A DNA stretch of 64,000 nt from the NCBI RefSeq assembly GCF_039534125.1, contig NZ_BAAAUV010000015.1, forward strand, positions 1-64,000, read 5' to 3'. The notes beneath the pieces were generated by a model. The model saw nothing but the letters and a program-made list of their open reading frames with translations. It did no database searches and was not told the DNA's origin. Position 1 is the first letter of the stretch, and every line of letters starts with the position of its first letter. This DNA is from Actinocorallia longicatena. GTDB taxonomy: Bacteria > Actinomycetota > Actinomycetes > Streptosporangiales > Streptosporangiaceae. A program made the translations under genes and the position numbers. Shown here piece by piece: positions 52,392 through 60,364 of the stretch.

Positions 52392-53140
52392 CAGGCCACC
52401 GTCCTTCCCCGGGTCGTCCTTCGCTCGACGCGCTTCTCGGAGACCCCGGCGACGACCCGGTCCACGAACACCCCGGAGAGATGGATCTCGTCGGGATCGA
52501 GGGCGTCCACGAGCTCCTCGACCTCGGCGACCGTCACCCGGCCCGCCATCGCGGCGAGCGGGTTGAAGTTGCGGGCGCTGGAGCGGAAGACAAGGTTGCC
52601 GAACCGGTCCCCGCGCGCGGCGTGGACCAGCGCGAAGTCGGTGACGATCGCCTCCTCCAGCACGTAGCGGCGGCCGCCGAACGCCCGCTCCAGCTTCGGC
52701 GGCGAGGCCAGCGCCACCTCGTCGCCGGGGCCGTAGCGCCACGGCATCCCGCCCTCGGCGACCGGCGTGCCGACCCCGGCCGGGGTGTAGAACGCGGGCA
52801 CCCCGCAGCCGCCGGCCCGCAGCCGTTCGGCGAGCGTGCCCTGCGGGACCAGTTCCAGCTCCAGCTCACCGGCCAGGTACCGGCGGGCGAACTCCTTGTT
52901 CTCCCCGACGTACGAGCTGGTCATCCGGGCGATCCGCCCCTCGGCCAGCAGCAGGCCGAGCCCCCAGTCGTCGACGCCGCAGTTGTTCGACACGACCCGC
53001 AGCCCGCCGGTCCCGCGCACCCGCAGCGCCTCGATCAGCAGGCTGGGGATCCCGCACAGGCCGAACCCGCCCACCGCGATCGACGCCCCTTCATGGATGC
53101 CGGCCACAGCGTCGTCCGCCGTAGACATCACCTTGTCCAC
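52391..53140 (-). CDS. scoA: 3-oxoacid CoA-transferase subunit A
   Basis: 249 residues from GTG 53140 (GGAGG seven bases upstream; the protein then begins MDKVMSTADDAV as in relatives). SIAVGGFGLCGIPSLLIEAL is the glycine-rich CoA motif, and GVDDWGLGLLL and GENKEFARRYLAGELELELVPQGTLAERLRAGG are conserved. Divergent from the ABC operon across a gap rich in GTGTGG repeats. Confidence 0.92.
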   Translation of the reverse strand: MDKVMSTADDAVAGIHEGASIAVGGFGLCGIPSLLIEALRVRGTGGLRVVSNNCGVDDWGLGLLLAEGRIARMTSSYVGENKEFARRYLAGELELELVPQGTLAERLRAGGCGVPAFYTPAGVGTPVAEGGMPWRYGPGDEVALASPPKLERAFGGRRYVLEEAIVTDFALVHAARGDRFGNLVFRSSARNFNPLAAMAGRVTVAEVEELVDALDPDEIHLSGVFVDRVVAGVSEKRVERRTTRGRTVA

Positions 53141-53193
53141 ACGTCCACCTCCGGGCGGCGACGCTAGGGCCCGGCGGGGCCCGTTCCCATGGC

Positions 53194-53275
53194 GGCGGGC
53201 CACACAAGTCGCCCGTCCGGCATGTGGTGTGGCCCGCCTCCTCTGATCGTGATCGCAATGTGTGGCGGGCCCACA
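53194..53275. promoter_or_regulatory. GTGTGG inverted-repeat array in the scoA / ABC divergent promoter
   Basis: GGCGGGCCACAC (53194-53205) and GTGTGGCCCGCC (53227-53238) are perfect 12-bp inverted repeats 21 bp apart. A third, smaller palindrome TGTGG-CGGGC-CCACA lies at 53261-53275 inside ATGTGTGGCGGGCCCACAT. Together they look like an operator array for a dimeric regulator controlling both directions. Confidence 0.6.
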
Positions 53276-53365
53276 TGGAACGGGCTCCGGGACGGTCATA
53301 GTGTGCGGCGTCACAGTGGTCCGGATGTGTCCTGGATCACCCCCCAATCCACGAGGAGGGCCCGG

Positions 53366-54124
53366 ATGCCGGAAGCCATACTCACGGCCCGCGGACTCGC
53401 CAAGGAGTTCCGCGGGTTCCGGGCCGTGGACGGCGTGGACCTCGACATCGAAGAGGGCAGCGTCCACGCCCTGGTCGGCCCGAACGGGGCCGGCAAGACC
53501 ACGCTCTTCAACCTGCTCACCGGCTTCCTCCCGGCCACCGCCGGGAAGATCACGCTGGCCGGTGCGGAGATCAGCGGCAGGAGACCGGAGGACGTCGCCA
53601 GGGCGGGCCTGGCCAGGTCGTTCCAGATCACCAGCCTGTTCCCGCAGCTCAGCCTGCGCCGCCATCTCGAACTGGCGCTGGCGGGGCCGACCGGCCTCGG
53701 CTGGCGGTTCTGGCGCAGCGACCGGGCCCTGCGGGACTTCACCCCCCGCGCCGACGAGCTCCTCGACCAGGTCGGCCTGCTCGGCCACGCCGGCGAGCAC
53801 GCCGGAACGCTCGCCTACGGCCGCAAGCGCGCCCTCGAACTGGCCCTCGCCCTCGCCCTCGATCCCAAGGTCCTGCTGCTCGACGAGCCGACCGCGGGCA
53901 TGGGCGCCGAGGACGTCGACCGGACCGTGGCGCTCGTCCAGAAGGTCAGGGCGGGCCGGACGGTCGTCATGGTCGAGCACAACATGAACGTGGTGTCGAC
54001 CCTCGCCGACCGGGTGACCGTCCTCCAGGCCGGTCAGGTGCTGGTCGAGGGCGGCTACGCCGAGATCCGGCGGGACCCGCGGGTGATCAGTGCCTATCTG
54101 GGAGACGCCGATGCTCACCGTTGA
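53366..54124 (+). CDS. livG: Branched-chain-type ABC transporter ATPase (LivG)
   Basis: 252 residues from ATG 53366 with GAGGAGGG upstream. Walker A GPNGAGKTT, a signature shifted to TLAYGRKRALELA (LivG-type), Walker B LLLDEPTAGM and the switch His in MVEHNM are present. Energises import by the adjacent permeases. First gene of a five-gene operon whose order is G-F-SBP-H-M. Confidence 0.9.
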   Translation: MPEAILTARGLAKEFRGFRAVDGVDLDIEEGSVHALVGPNGAGKTTLFNLLTGFLPATAGKITLAGAEISGRRPEDVARAGLARSFQITSLFPQLSLRRHLELALAGPTGLGWRFWRSDRALRDFTPRADELLDQVGLLGHAGEHAGTLAYGRKRALELALALALDPKVLLLDEPTAGMGAEDVDRTVALVQKVRAGRTVVMVEHNMNVVSTLADRVTVLQAGQVLVEGGYAEIRRDPRVISAYLGDADAHR

Positions 54125-54803
54125 GAACCTGTCCGCCTGGTACGGCGAGGCGCAGGTGCTGCGCGAGGTCTCCCTCGACGTCGCCGAGGGCGAGATCGTG
54201 ACGCTCGTCGGCCGCAACGGAGCGGGCAAGACCACGCTGCTGCGCTGCCTGATGGGCCTGCACTCCCGGCTCGAAGGCGGGATCGGCCTTCTCGGCGAGG
54301 ACCTGACCGGGCTGCCCGCCCACAAGAGGGTGCGGCGCGGGCTCGGCTACGTCCCCGACGACCGCGGCGTCTACGCGTCGCTGACCGTCGAGGAGAACCT
54401 GCTCCTGCCGCCCGTCTCCGGGCCCATGCCGTGGTCGGTGGCGGAGGTCTACGAGGCCTTCCCCCGGCTGAGGGAGCGCCGCCGCTCACCGGGCACCAAG
54501 CTGTCCGGCGGCGAGCAGCAGATGCTGGCCATGGCCCGGGTGCTGCGCATGGGCTCGCGGTTGCTGCTCTGCGACGAGCCCACCGAAGGGCTCTCCCCGC
54601 TGATCGTCCAGCAGATCGGCGACATCCTCCGGCAGGTCAAGAGCCGCGGTGTGACGGTCCTGCTGATCGAGCAGAACGTCCACTTCGCCACGACCGTGGC
54701 CGACCGTCACCACCTCCTCGCGGAGGGCCGCGTCGTCGAGTCGCTCGACAACGACCAGGTCAAGGCCCGCGAGCACGAGCTCCTCGAACACCTCGGCATC
54801 TAA
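54111..54803 (+). CDS. livF: Branched-chain-type ABC transporter ATPase (LivF)
   Basis: 230 residues from ATG 54111, overlapping livG by 14 bp. Walker A GRNGAGKTT, signature LSGGEQQMLAMARVL, Walker B LLLCDEPTEGLSP (Cys in place of the usual Leu before DEP) and LLIEQNVHFA. Pairs with LivG. Confidence 0.9.
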   Translation: MLTVENLSAWYGEAQVLREVSLDVAEGEIVTLVGRNGAGKTTLLRCLMGLHSRLEGGIGLLGEDLTGLPAHKRVRRGLGYVPDDRGVYASLTVEENLLLPPVSGPMPWSVAEVYEAFPRLRERRRSPGTKLSGGEQQMLAMARVLRMGSRLLLCDEPTEGLSPLIVQQIGDILRQVKSRGVTVLLIEQNVHFATTVADRHHLLAEGRVVESLDNDQVKAREHELLEHLGI

Positions 54804-54835
54804 GCCGGCCCACCCCAGGAAGAAGGAGAAGGACA

Positions 54836-56071
54836 ATGAAGGCTCTCGGTGCCGCGGCTGCGGCCGTCACGACGGTCGTGCTGGTCGCCGGATGCGGCGG
54901 GGGACCCGGCGGGGGCGGGGGGAAGATCAGCGACGGCGAGGTGAACCTGGCCGTCCTCAACGACCAGTCGGCCACCTATGCCGACCTGTCGGGCAAGAAC
55001 AGCGTCGAGGCGGTCAAGATGGCCGTCGCCGACTTCCAGGCCGAGTACGGCGACAAGGCCGTCGTCAAGAAGATCAACGTGCTGTCGGCCGACCACCAGA
55101 ACAAGCCGGACGTCGCCAACTCCAAGGCGCAGGAGCTCTACGACCGCCAGAAGGCGGACGTCATCCTCGACGTCCCCTCCAGCGCCGCCGCGCTCGCCGT
55201 CGCCACCCAGGCCAAGACCAAGAAGAAGATCTTCATGGCGATCGGGCCCGCGACCACCGCCCTGGAGGGCGCGAGCTGCAACAAGTACACCTTCCACTAC
55301 GGCTACAACACCTACATGCTCGCCCAGGGCACCGGGAAGGTCGTGACGGCCGACGGGGCCAAGAACTGGTACATCGTCTACCCCGACTACGCGTTCGGCC
55401 AGGACATGAACAAGTCGTTCACCACGGCCATCGAGGGCGCGGGCGGCAAGATCGTCAAGGCGGACCCGGCGCCGTTCCCCAACGACAACTTCTCGACCTT
55501 CCTGCTGAAGGCCCCCGGGCTCAGCCCCAAGCCCGAGGTGCTCGGCACCATGCAGGCCGGCGGCGACCTGGTCAACCTGGTGAAGCAGTACAACGAGTAC
55601 AAGCTGAAGGACAAGGGCATCGGCCTCGCGGTCGGCCTCATGTTCATCACCGACATCCACTCCCTCGGCTCCGACGCCCTCGCCGGCACCAAGTTCACCG
55701 ACCCCTGGTACTGGAACGCCACCCCCGAGAACCGGGCCTGGGCCGACAAGTTCCTGGCGAAGACCCAGAAGCGCCCGACGTTCGCGCACGCCGCGAACTA
55801 CTCCGCCGCCCTCCAGTACCTCGAGGCCGTCCAGAAGGCCGGCACCGACAGGTCCGACGACGTCGTGAAGACCCTCGAGGGCCTCAAGTTCAACGACGTC
55901 TTCGCCCAGAACGGCGAGATCCGCGCCTCCGACCACCTGCTGCTCCACGACGTCTCGCTCGCCCAGGTGAAGCCCGCGGCCGAGGTCAAGGAGCCCTGGG
56001 ACTACGAGAAGATCCTCAAGACGGTGCCGGCGGCCGAGGCCTTCCAGCCCGCGGCGGGATGCACGTTCTGA
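54836..56071 (+). CDS. Substrate-binding lipoprotein of the branched-chain-type ABC importer
   Basis: 411 residues from ATG 54836 with AAGGAGAAGGA upstream. Lipobox VLVAGC then a Gly-rich spacer. The two-lobed periplasmic-binding fold shows VNLAVLNDQSATYADLSGKNSVEAVKMAVADF and IVYPDYAFGQDM. Family members bind branched amino acids, amides, urea or aromatic acids. Next to ketone and hydroxyacid genes, a short organic acid is a reasonable guess, not proven. Confidence 0.85.
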   Translation: MKALGAAAAAVTTVVLVAGCGGGPGGGGGKISDGEVNLAVLNDQSATYADLSGKNSVEAVKMAVADFQAEYGDKAVVKKINVLSADHQNKPDVANSKAQELYDRQKADVILDVPSSAAALAVATQAKTKKKIFMAIGPATTALEGASCNKYTFHYGYNTYMLAQGTGKVVTADGAKNWYIVYPDYAFGQDMNKSFTTAIEGAGGKIVKADPAPFPNDNFSTFLLKAPGLSPKPEVLGTMQAGGDLVNLVKQYNEYKLKDKGIGLAVGLMFITDIHSLGSDALAGTKFTDPWYWNATPENRAWADKFLAKTQKRPTFAHAANYSAALQYLEAVQKAGTDRSDDVVKTLEGLKFNDVFAQNGEIRASDHLLLHDVSLAQVKPAAEVKEPWDYEKILKTVPAAEAFQPAAGCTF

Positions 56072-56934
56072 TGCTGGTCCAAGCCTTCAACGGCCTGGTG
56101 GGCGGGGCGTTCTACGCCCTGCTCGCCCTCGGTCTCGCGGTCATCTTCGGAATGCTCGGCGTGGTGAACTTCGCCCACGGCGCGTTCTACATGCTGGGGG
56201 CGTTCGGGGCGTTCGTCGCCCTCGACTCCTTCGGGCTGAGCTTCTGGTGGGCGCTGCTGCTGGTCCCGGTCGTGCTGGGACTGCTCGGCGTCGTGCTGGA
56301 GCGGCTGTTCATCCGGCGGCTCGCGCCGCTCGACCCGCTCTACAACTTCCTGTTCACGTTCGGGCTCGCGCTGATCCTCCAGGACGTCGTGAAGCGCAGG
56401 TACGGGGTGAACTCCCAGGCCTACGAGCGCCCGGCGCTGCTGGACGGCTCGGTGAACCTCGGCTTCTTCGACTACCCCGCCTACCAGGTGTTCGTGCTCG
56501 TCCTCAGCGCCGCGGTCTGCGCTCTGGTCTGGGTCGTGCTGACCAGGACCAGGGTCGGGATGATCGTCCGGGCGGCGACGGAGAAGCCCGAGCTCACCCG
56601 GGCCCTCGGCATCGACGTCGCCCGCTGGGTGACGCCCGTGTTCGGCTTCGGCATCGCGCTGGCCGGGCTCGCCGGCGTGCTCGCCGCGCCGATGCGGGCG
56701 ATCAACCCGCTGATGGGCGGCGACCTCATCATCACGGTCTTCGCGGTCGTCGTGATCGGCGGGCTGGGGTCGGTGTTCGGCTCCGTGGCCGCCGGGTTCG
56801 CGATCGGGCTGATCTCCGCGCTCGGCAACCTGTACGTTCCCGCGCTCTCGCAGACGCTGGTCTTCATCCTGATGGCCGTCGTGCTGCTGTGGCGTCCCGC
56901 CGGCCTGTTCGGCCGAGAGGAAGGCCTGCTGTGA
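56071..56934 (+). CDS. livH: Branched-chain-type ABC permease (LivH)
   Basis: 287 residues from ATG 56071, sharing one base with the previous stop (TGATG). About eight helices; the characteristic MLGVVNFAHGAFYMLGAF and GGLGSVFGSVAAGF segments are present. Forms the channel with LivM. Confidence 0.9.
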   Translation: MLVQAFNGLVGGAFYALLALGLAVIFGMLGVVNFAHGAFYMLGAFGAFVALDSFGLSFWWALLLVPVVLGLLGVVLERLFIRRLAPLDPLYNFLFTFGLALILQDVVKRRYGVNSQAYERPALLDGSVNLGFFDYPAYQVFVLVLSAAVCALVWVVLTRTRVGMIVRAATEKPELTRALGIDVARWVTPVFGFGIALAGLAGVLAAPMRAINPLMGGDLIITVFAVVVIGGLGSVFGSVAAGFAIGLISALGNLYVPALSQTLVFILMAVVLLWRPAGLFGREEGLL

Positions 56935-57956
56935 TCATCCGTCGTCTCGCCCACCGTCCGGTCCTCCTGGCCGCGGGCCTGTTCCTGGCCTTCGCCCTGC
57001 CGTGGCTGGTCTATCCACCGGTCGCGATGGACATCGCCGCCTGGGCGCTGTTCGCCGCCGCCGTCGATCTGCTGCTCGGCTACACCGGGCTGCTGTCGTT
57101 CGGGCACGCCGCCTTCTGGGGCGTCTCGGCCTACGTGACGGGCTATATCGCGCTCCACACCGGGCTGCCGTTCCCGGTCGCCGTCCTCGGCGGGACGGCC
57201 GCGGCGGGGCTGCTGGCCGTCCCGATCGGGCTGCTGTCGGTGCGGCTCAGCGGGATCTACTTCTCGATGGTCACCCTGGCGTTCGCCCAGATGGTCTACT
57301 TCGTCGTCAACCAGTGGCGCGACGTCACCGGCGGCGAGAACGGGCTCCAGGGCGTCCCGCGGGAGCTGTTCGGGCTCGACCTGACCGACCCGTTCGTCTT
57401 CTACTACGCGGGGATCCCGCTGGTCCTGCTCGGGCTCGCCGCGCTCTGGCGGATCGTCCACAGCCCGTTCGGGCAGGTGCTCGTGTCGATCCGCGACAAC
57501 CCGTCGAGGGCGCGGGCGCTGGGCTACCCCGTCGACCGGTACCGGCTGCTGTCGTTCGTGCTGTCGGCCGCGCTGGCCGGGCTCGCCGGCGGGGTGTTCT
57601 CGATCAGCCACGGCTTCGCCAGCCTGCACGACGTCTACTGGACGACCTCGGGGCAGGCCGTGATGATGGTCGTCCTCGGCGGGATCGGCACCCTGTGGGG
57701 CAGCGTCCTGGGCGCCGCGCTGATCGTCTCGCTGAACGACTACCTCGCCACCGCCGGTTTCGAGGAGACGGGCATCATCACCGGTTCGATCTTCGTGGTG
57801 ATCGTCCTGCTGTTCCGCAAGGGGCTGTGGGGCACCGCCGCGGGGCTCCTGGCAGGGCGGCTTCAGGAGAGACGGCCGGTGAGGGAGCCGTCGGGGCCGA
57901 AGAGCTCGGCCCGCCAGCGTTCGAGCAGCTCGGTGGCGTCGAAGTCGTCGGGATGA
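56931..57956 (+). CDS. livM: Branched-chain-type ABC permease (LivM)
   Basis: 341 residues from GTG 56931 (GTGA overlap with livH). Helices and the motifs GYTGLLSFGHAAFWG, LAFAQMVYFVVNQWRDVTGGENGLQG and VLGGIGTLWGSVLGA are standard. The last about 30 residues (RPVREPSGPKSSARQRSSSSVASKSSG) overlap the 3' end of the opposing gene by 94 bp and look like antisense read-through of that gene, not conserved protein. Confidence 0.85.
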   Translation: MIIRRLAHRPVLLAAGLFLAFALPWLVYPPVAMDIAAWALFAAAVDLLLGYTGLLSFGHAAFWGVSAYVTGYIALHTGLPFPVAVLGGTAAAGLLAVPIGLLSVRLSGIYFSMVTLAFAQMVYFVVNQWRDVTGGENGLQGVPRELFGLDLTDPFVFYYAGIPLVLLGLAALWRIVHSPFGQVLVSIRDNPSRARALGYPVDRYRLLSFVLSAALAGLAGGVFSISHGFASLHDVYWTTSGQAVMMVVLGGIGTLWGSVLGAALIVSLNDYLATAGFEETGIITGSIFVVIVLLFRKGLWGTAAGLLAGRLQERRPVREPSGPKSSARQRSSSSVASKSSG

Positions 57957-58717
57957 AAGCCCGGCCGGTTGTAGGCGCGCAGCCGGGCGCGGACGGCCGG
58001 GTCGAGGAAGGGGTTGCGGCGCAGGGCGGCCAGGCTGCGGAACAGCCGCCGCGGGTCGTAGGCGGCCCGGTCGCCCAGCAGCGACAGGAACGTGCCGATC
58101 ACCACGACGGCGAGCAGGCCGAACGAGGCCTCCACCATCGTGCGGCGGCGCATCCGCTCGCTGCCGCCGACGGCCCGGTACACGTCGAAGGCGACGGCCT
58201 TGTGCTCGGATTCCTCCAGCGCGTGCCAGAGCAGGACCCGGCGGACCTCGGTGTCGCCGAGCAGCTCACGGGCGCGGGGATCGCTCAGGACGCACTCGGC
58301 GAGGGTGGCCGTCCAGTGCTCGAACGCCGCGGTCTGGCCGAGCCGGACGCGCGGCGGCATGATCCGGTCGCCGAACGCCAGGGCGCGTTCCACGAACCGG
58401 TCCACCCGGTGGGTCGGATAGCCCATCTCGCGCAGCGTCCGGTTGAGGACGTCGTGCTCGCGGCCGTGCACCACCTCCTGCCCGATGAACGCCTTGATCT
58501 GCTTCTTCAGCTCGGGGTCGGTGATCCGGTCGGAGTAGTGCCGGACCGAGCGGATGAAGAAGTCCTCGCCGGGCGGGAACGTCGCCGACAGGACCGCGAC
58601 GATGTGGCTCATGACCAGGTCGCCGCCGACGTAGTGGCGGCGCAGGGAGCCCCGCGGATAGGCGAAGCGGACCCGGCGGACCCTGACGGTGCGTTCGGGC
58701 ACGGGCTGGACGGTCAC
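57863..58717 (-). CDS. Metal-dependent hydrolase (COG3687 family)
   Basis: 284 residues from GTG/ATG 58717, overlapping the monooxygenase stop by four bases. FIGQEVVHGREHDVLN and LLWHALEESEHKAVAFDVYRAVGG carry the paired E/H ligands (E-x2-H and E-E-x2-H) of a four-helix di-metal protein. The family often sits beside Baeyer-Villiger monooxygenases in actinobacteria. Its role, perhaps in ester or alkane handling, is not certain. Confidence 0.8.
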   Translation of the reverse strand: MTVQPVPERTVRVRRVRFAYPRGSLRRHYVGGDLVMSHIVAVLSATFPPGEDFFIRSVRHYSDRITDPELKKQIKAFIGQEVVHGREHDVLNRTLREMGYPTHRVDRFVERALAFGDRIMPPRVRLGQTAAFEHWTATLAECVLSDPRARELLGDTEVRRVLLWHALEESEHKAVAFDVYRAVGGSERMRRRTMVEASFGLLAVVVIGTFLSLLGDRAAYDPRRLFRSLAALRRNPFLDPAVRARLRAYNRPGFHPDDFDATELLERWRAELFGPDGSLTGRLS

Positions 58718-60285
58718 GCGGACCTCTTCTCCTCGGCGGGGGGCCGCAGCACGGCGGCCGGGACGGTGAAGACGTAGTCGTCCAGCGGGAAGGAGGCGCT
58801 GGCGGCGCGGGCCTGGGCCGAGCTGGTGGGGCGCAGGTAGGGGGTGTCGCCGTGGTGGTCGAAGTAGTAGCTGTGAGCGGTCGCGCAGGTGTCGGAGGCG
58901 AAGATCGAGCCGCCGAGCCGGGCGCGCATCTCCTCCGTCCAGCGTTCGGCCGGCTCCCGCCGGACCTCGACGGAGGTCGCGCCCCGGCGGCGGGCCTCGG
59001 TGATGACCCGGACGATGTGCGCGCCCGCGGTCTCCACGAGCTGGTGCCAGGTGCCGCCGACCCAGCCGTAGGGCCCGAACATCATGAAGTGGTTCGGCAG
59101 GCCCGGCAGGCTGACCCCCTCGTAGGAGGTGAGCCGGTGCTCGGTGTAGTGGTCGGCGAGGTCGAAGCCGTCCCGGCCCCTGACCGGGGTGCGCCGGAAG
59201 TTCTCCGGGTCGGACGCCAGCCGGAATCCCGTCGCGAGGATGATCGCGTCGAAGGGGCGCTCCTCGCCGTCCGCGGTCAGCACGCCGTCCCGGGTGATCC
59301 GGGCGATCGGCTCGGTGACGAGGGAGACGTTCGGCCGGTTGAAGGTCCGCAGGTAGGTGTTGGAGACCGAGGGCCGCTTGCAGCCGAACCCGTAGCCGGG
59401 CGTCAGCCTCCGCCGGGTCTCAGGGTCGCGGACCTGGCTCCGGTACCAGGCCGAGCGCAGCAGCCGGGCGAGCCCGCCGGTGATCGCTGGCCGGTGGTGG
59501 ACGACGCCGTCGATGAGCAGGTATTCCACGCCCCTGGTCGTGGCCCGCCGGACCGCCTCCTGGACGCGCGGCACCCGCCTGTACAGCCGCCGGAGCGCCG
59601 CGGGGGTCGGCAGGTCGGGCTTGGGCCCGACCCAGATCGGGGTCCGCTGGAAGACGTCCAGCCGGCCGGTCGTCGCCGCGATCTCCGGCACGATCTGCAC
59701 CGCGCTGGCGCCCGTCCCGATCATGGCCACCCGCTTGCCGCGCAGGTCGTAGCCGTGGTCCCACGACGACGACCGCAGCAGCTTCCCGGCGAAGTCCTCC
59801 GCGCCCGCGATGTCGACGGGCTTGGGGTCGACGAACGCCCCGATCGCCGAGACCACGTACCGGGCGGCGACCTCGCCACCGGGCACGGTCAGCCGCCAGA
59901 GCCGGGCGTCCTCGTCCCACTCGCGCCGGGTGACCTCGCAGTCCAGCCGCACGTGCGGCCTGATCCCGTAGCGGTCGGCGACCCGGTCCACATAGGCCTT
60001 GACCTCCGATCCGGGCGCGAACACCCGGCTCCAGGACGGGTTGAGCTCGTAGGAGAACTGATACGCCTGTGCGGGAACGTCGACCCCGATCCCGGGATAG
60101 GTGTTGTCCCGCCAGGTGCCGCCGATGTCCCCGGCGCGCTCCAGGATCACGAAGCCGGTGATGCCCGCCTCCCGCAGGGCGATCCCCATGCCGATCCCGC
60201 TGAGCCCGCCCCCGATGACGGCCACCTCGAAATCGGGCCCTGCGGAATAGGGCCCCTCGGAATCGGCCACCTCGGAAACGGCCAT
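58714..60285 (-). CDS. Flavin monooxygenase, Baeyer-Villiger-like with altered fingerprint
   Basis: 523 residues from ATG 60285. FAD site VAVIGGGLSGIGMGIAL, then GDIGGTWRDNTYPGIGVDVPAQAYQFS and NADPH site VAMIGTGASAVQIVPE are present. The BVMO fingerprint is FAGKLLRSSSW: position 7, normally His, is Arg, so strict Baeyer-Villiger activity is doubtful; it could act as a related hydroxylating enzyme. Probably forms an operon with the metal-dependent hydrolase and is controlled by the repeats at 60308-60342. Confidence 0.82.
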   Translation of the reverse strand: MAVSEVADSEGPYSAGPDFEVAVIGGGLSGIGMGIALREAGITGFVILERAGDIGGTWRDNTYPGIGVDVPAQAYQFSYELNPSWSRVFAPGSEVKAYVDRVADRYGIRPHVRLDCEVTRREWDEDARLWRLTVPGGEVAARYVVSAIGAFVDPKPVDIAGAEDFAGKLLRSSSWDHGYDLRGKRVAMIGTGASAVQIVPEIAATTGRLDVFQRTPIWVGPKPDLPTPAALRRLYRRVPRVQEAVRRATTRGVEYLLIDGVVHHRPAITGGLARLLRSAWYRSQVRDPETRRRLTPGYGFGCKRPSVSNTYLRTFNRPNVSLVTEPIARITRDGVLTADGEERPFDAIILATGFRLASDPENFRRTPVRGRDGFDLADHYTEHRLTSYEGVSLPGLPNHFMMFGPYGWVGGTWHQLVETAGAHIVRVITEARRRGATSVEVRREPAERWTEEMRARLGGSIFASDTCATAHSYYFDHHGDTPYLRPTSSAQARAASASFPLDDYVFTVPAAVLRPPAEEKRSA

Positions 60286-60307
60286 GGAGCAACCCCCTGT
60301 TGGAAGA

Positions 60308-60342
60308 ATCGTCCAATACTTGCTAGAGGCATCGTCCAATAC
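60308..60342 (-). promoter_or_regulatory. Direct repeats in the monooxygenase promoter
   Basis: On the minus strand GTATTGGACGAT is present twice (60342-60331 and 60319-60308), exactly 23 bp start to start, in the 79-bp gap between the regulator stop and the monooxygenase ATG. Likely binding site for the adjacent GAF/PucR regulator. Confidence 0.6.
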
Positions 60343-60364
60343 GGGAGCGGATCCGGCAAGAGGG

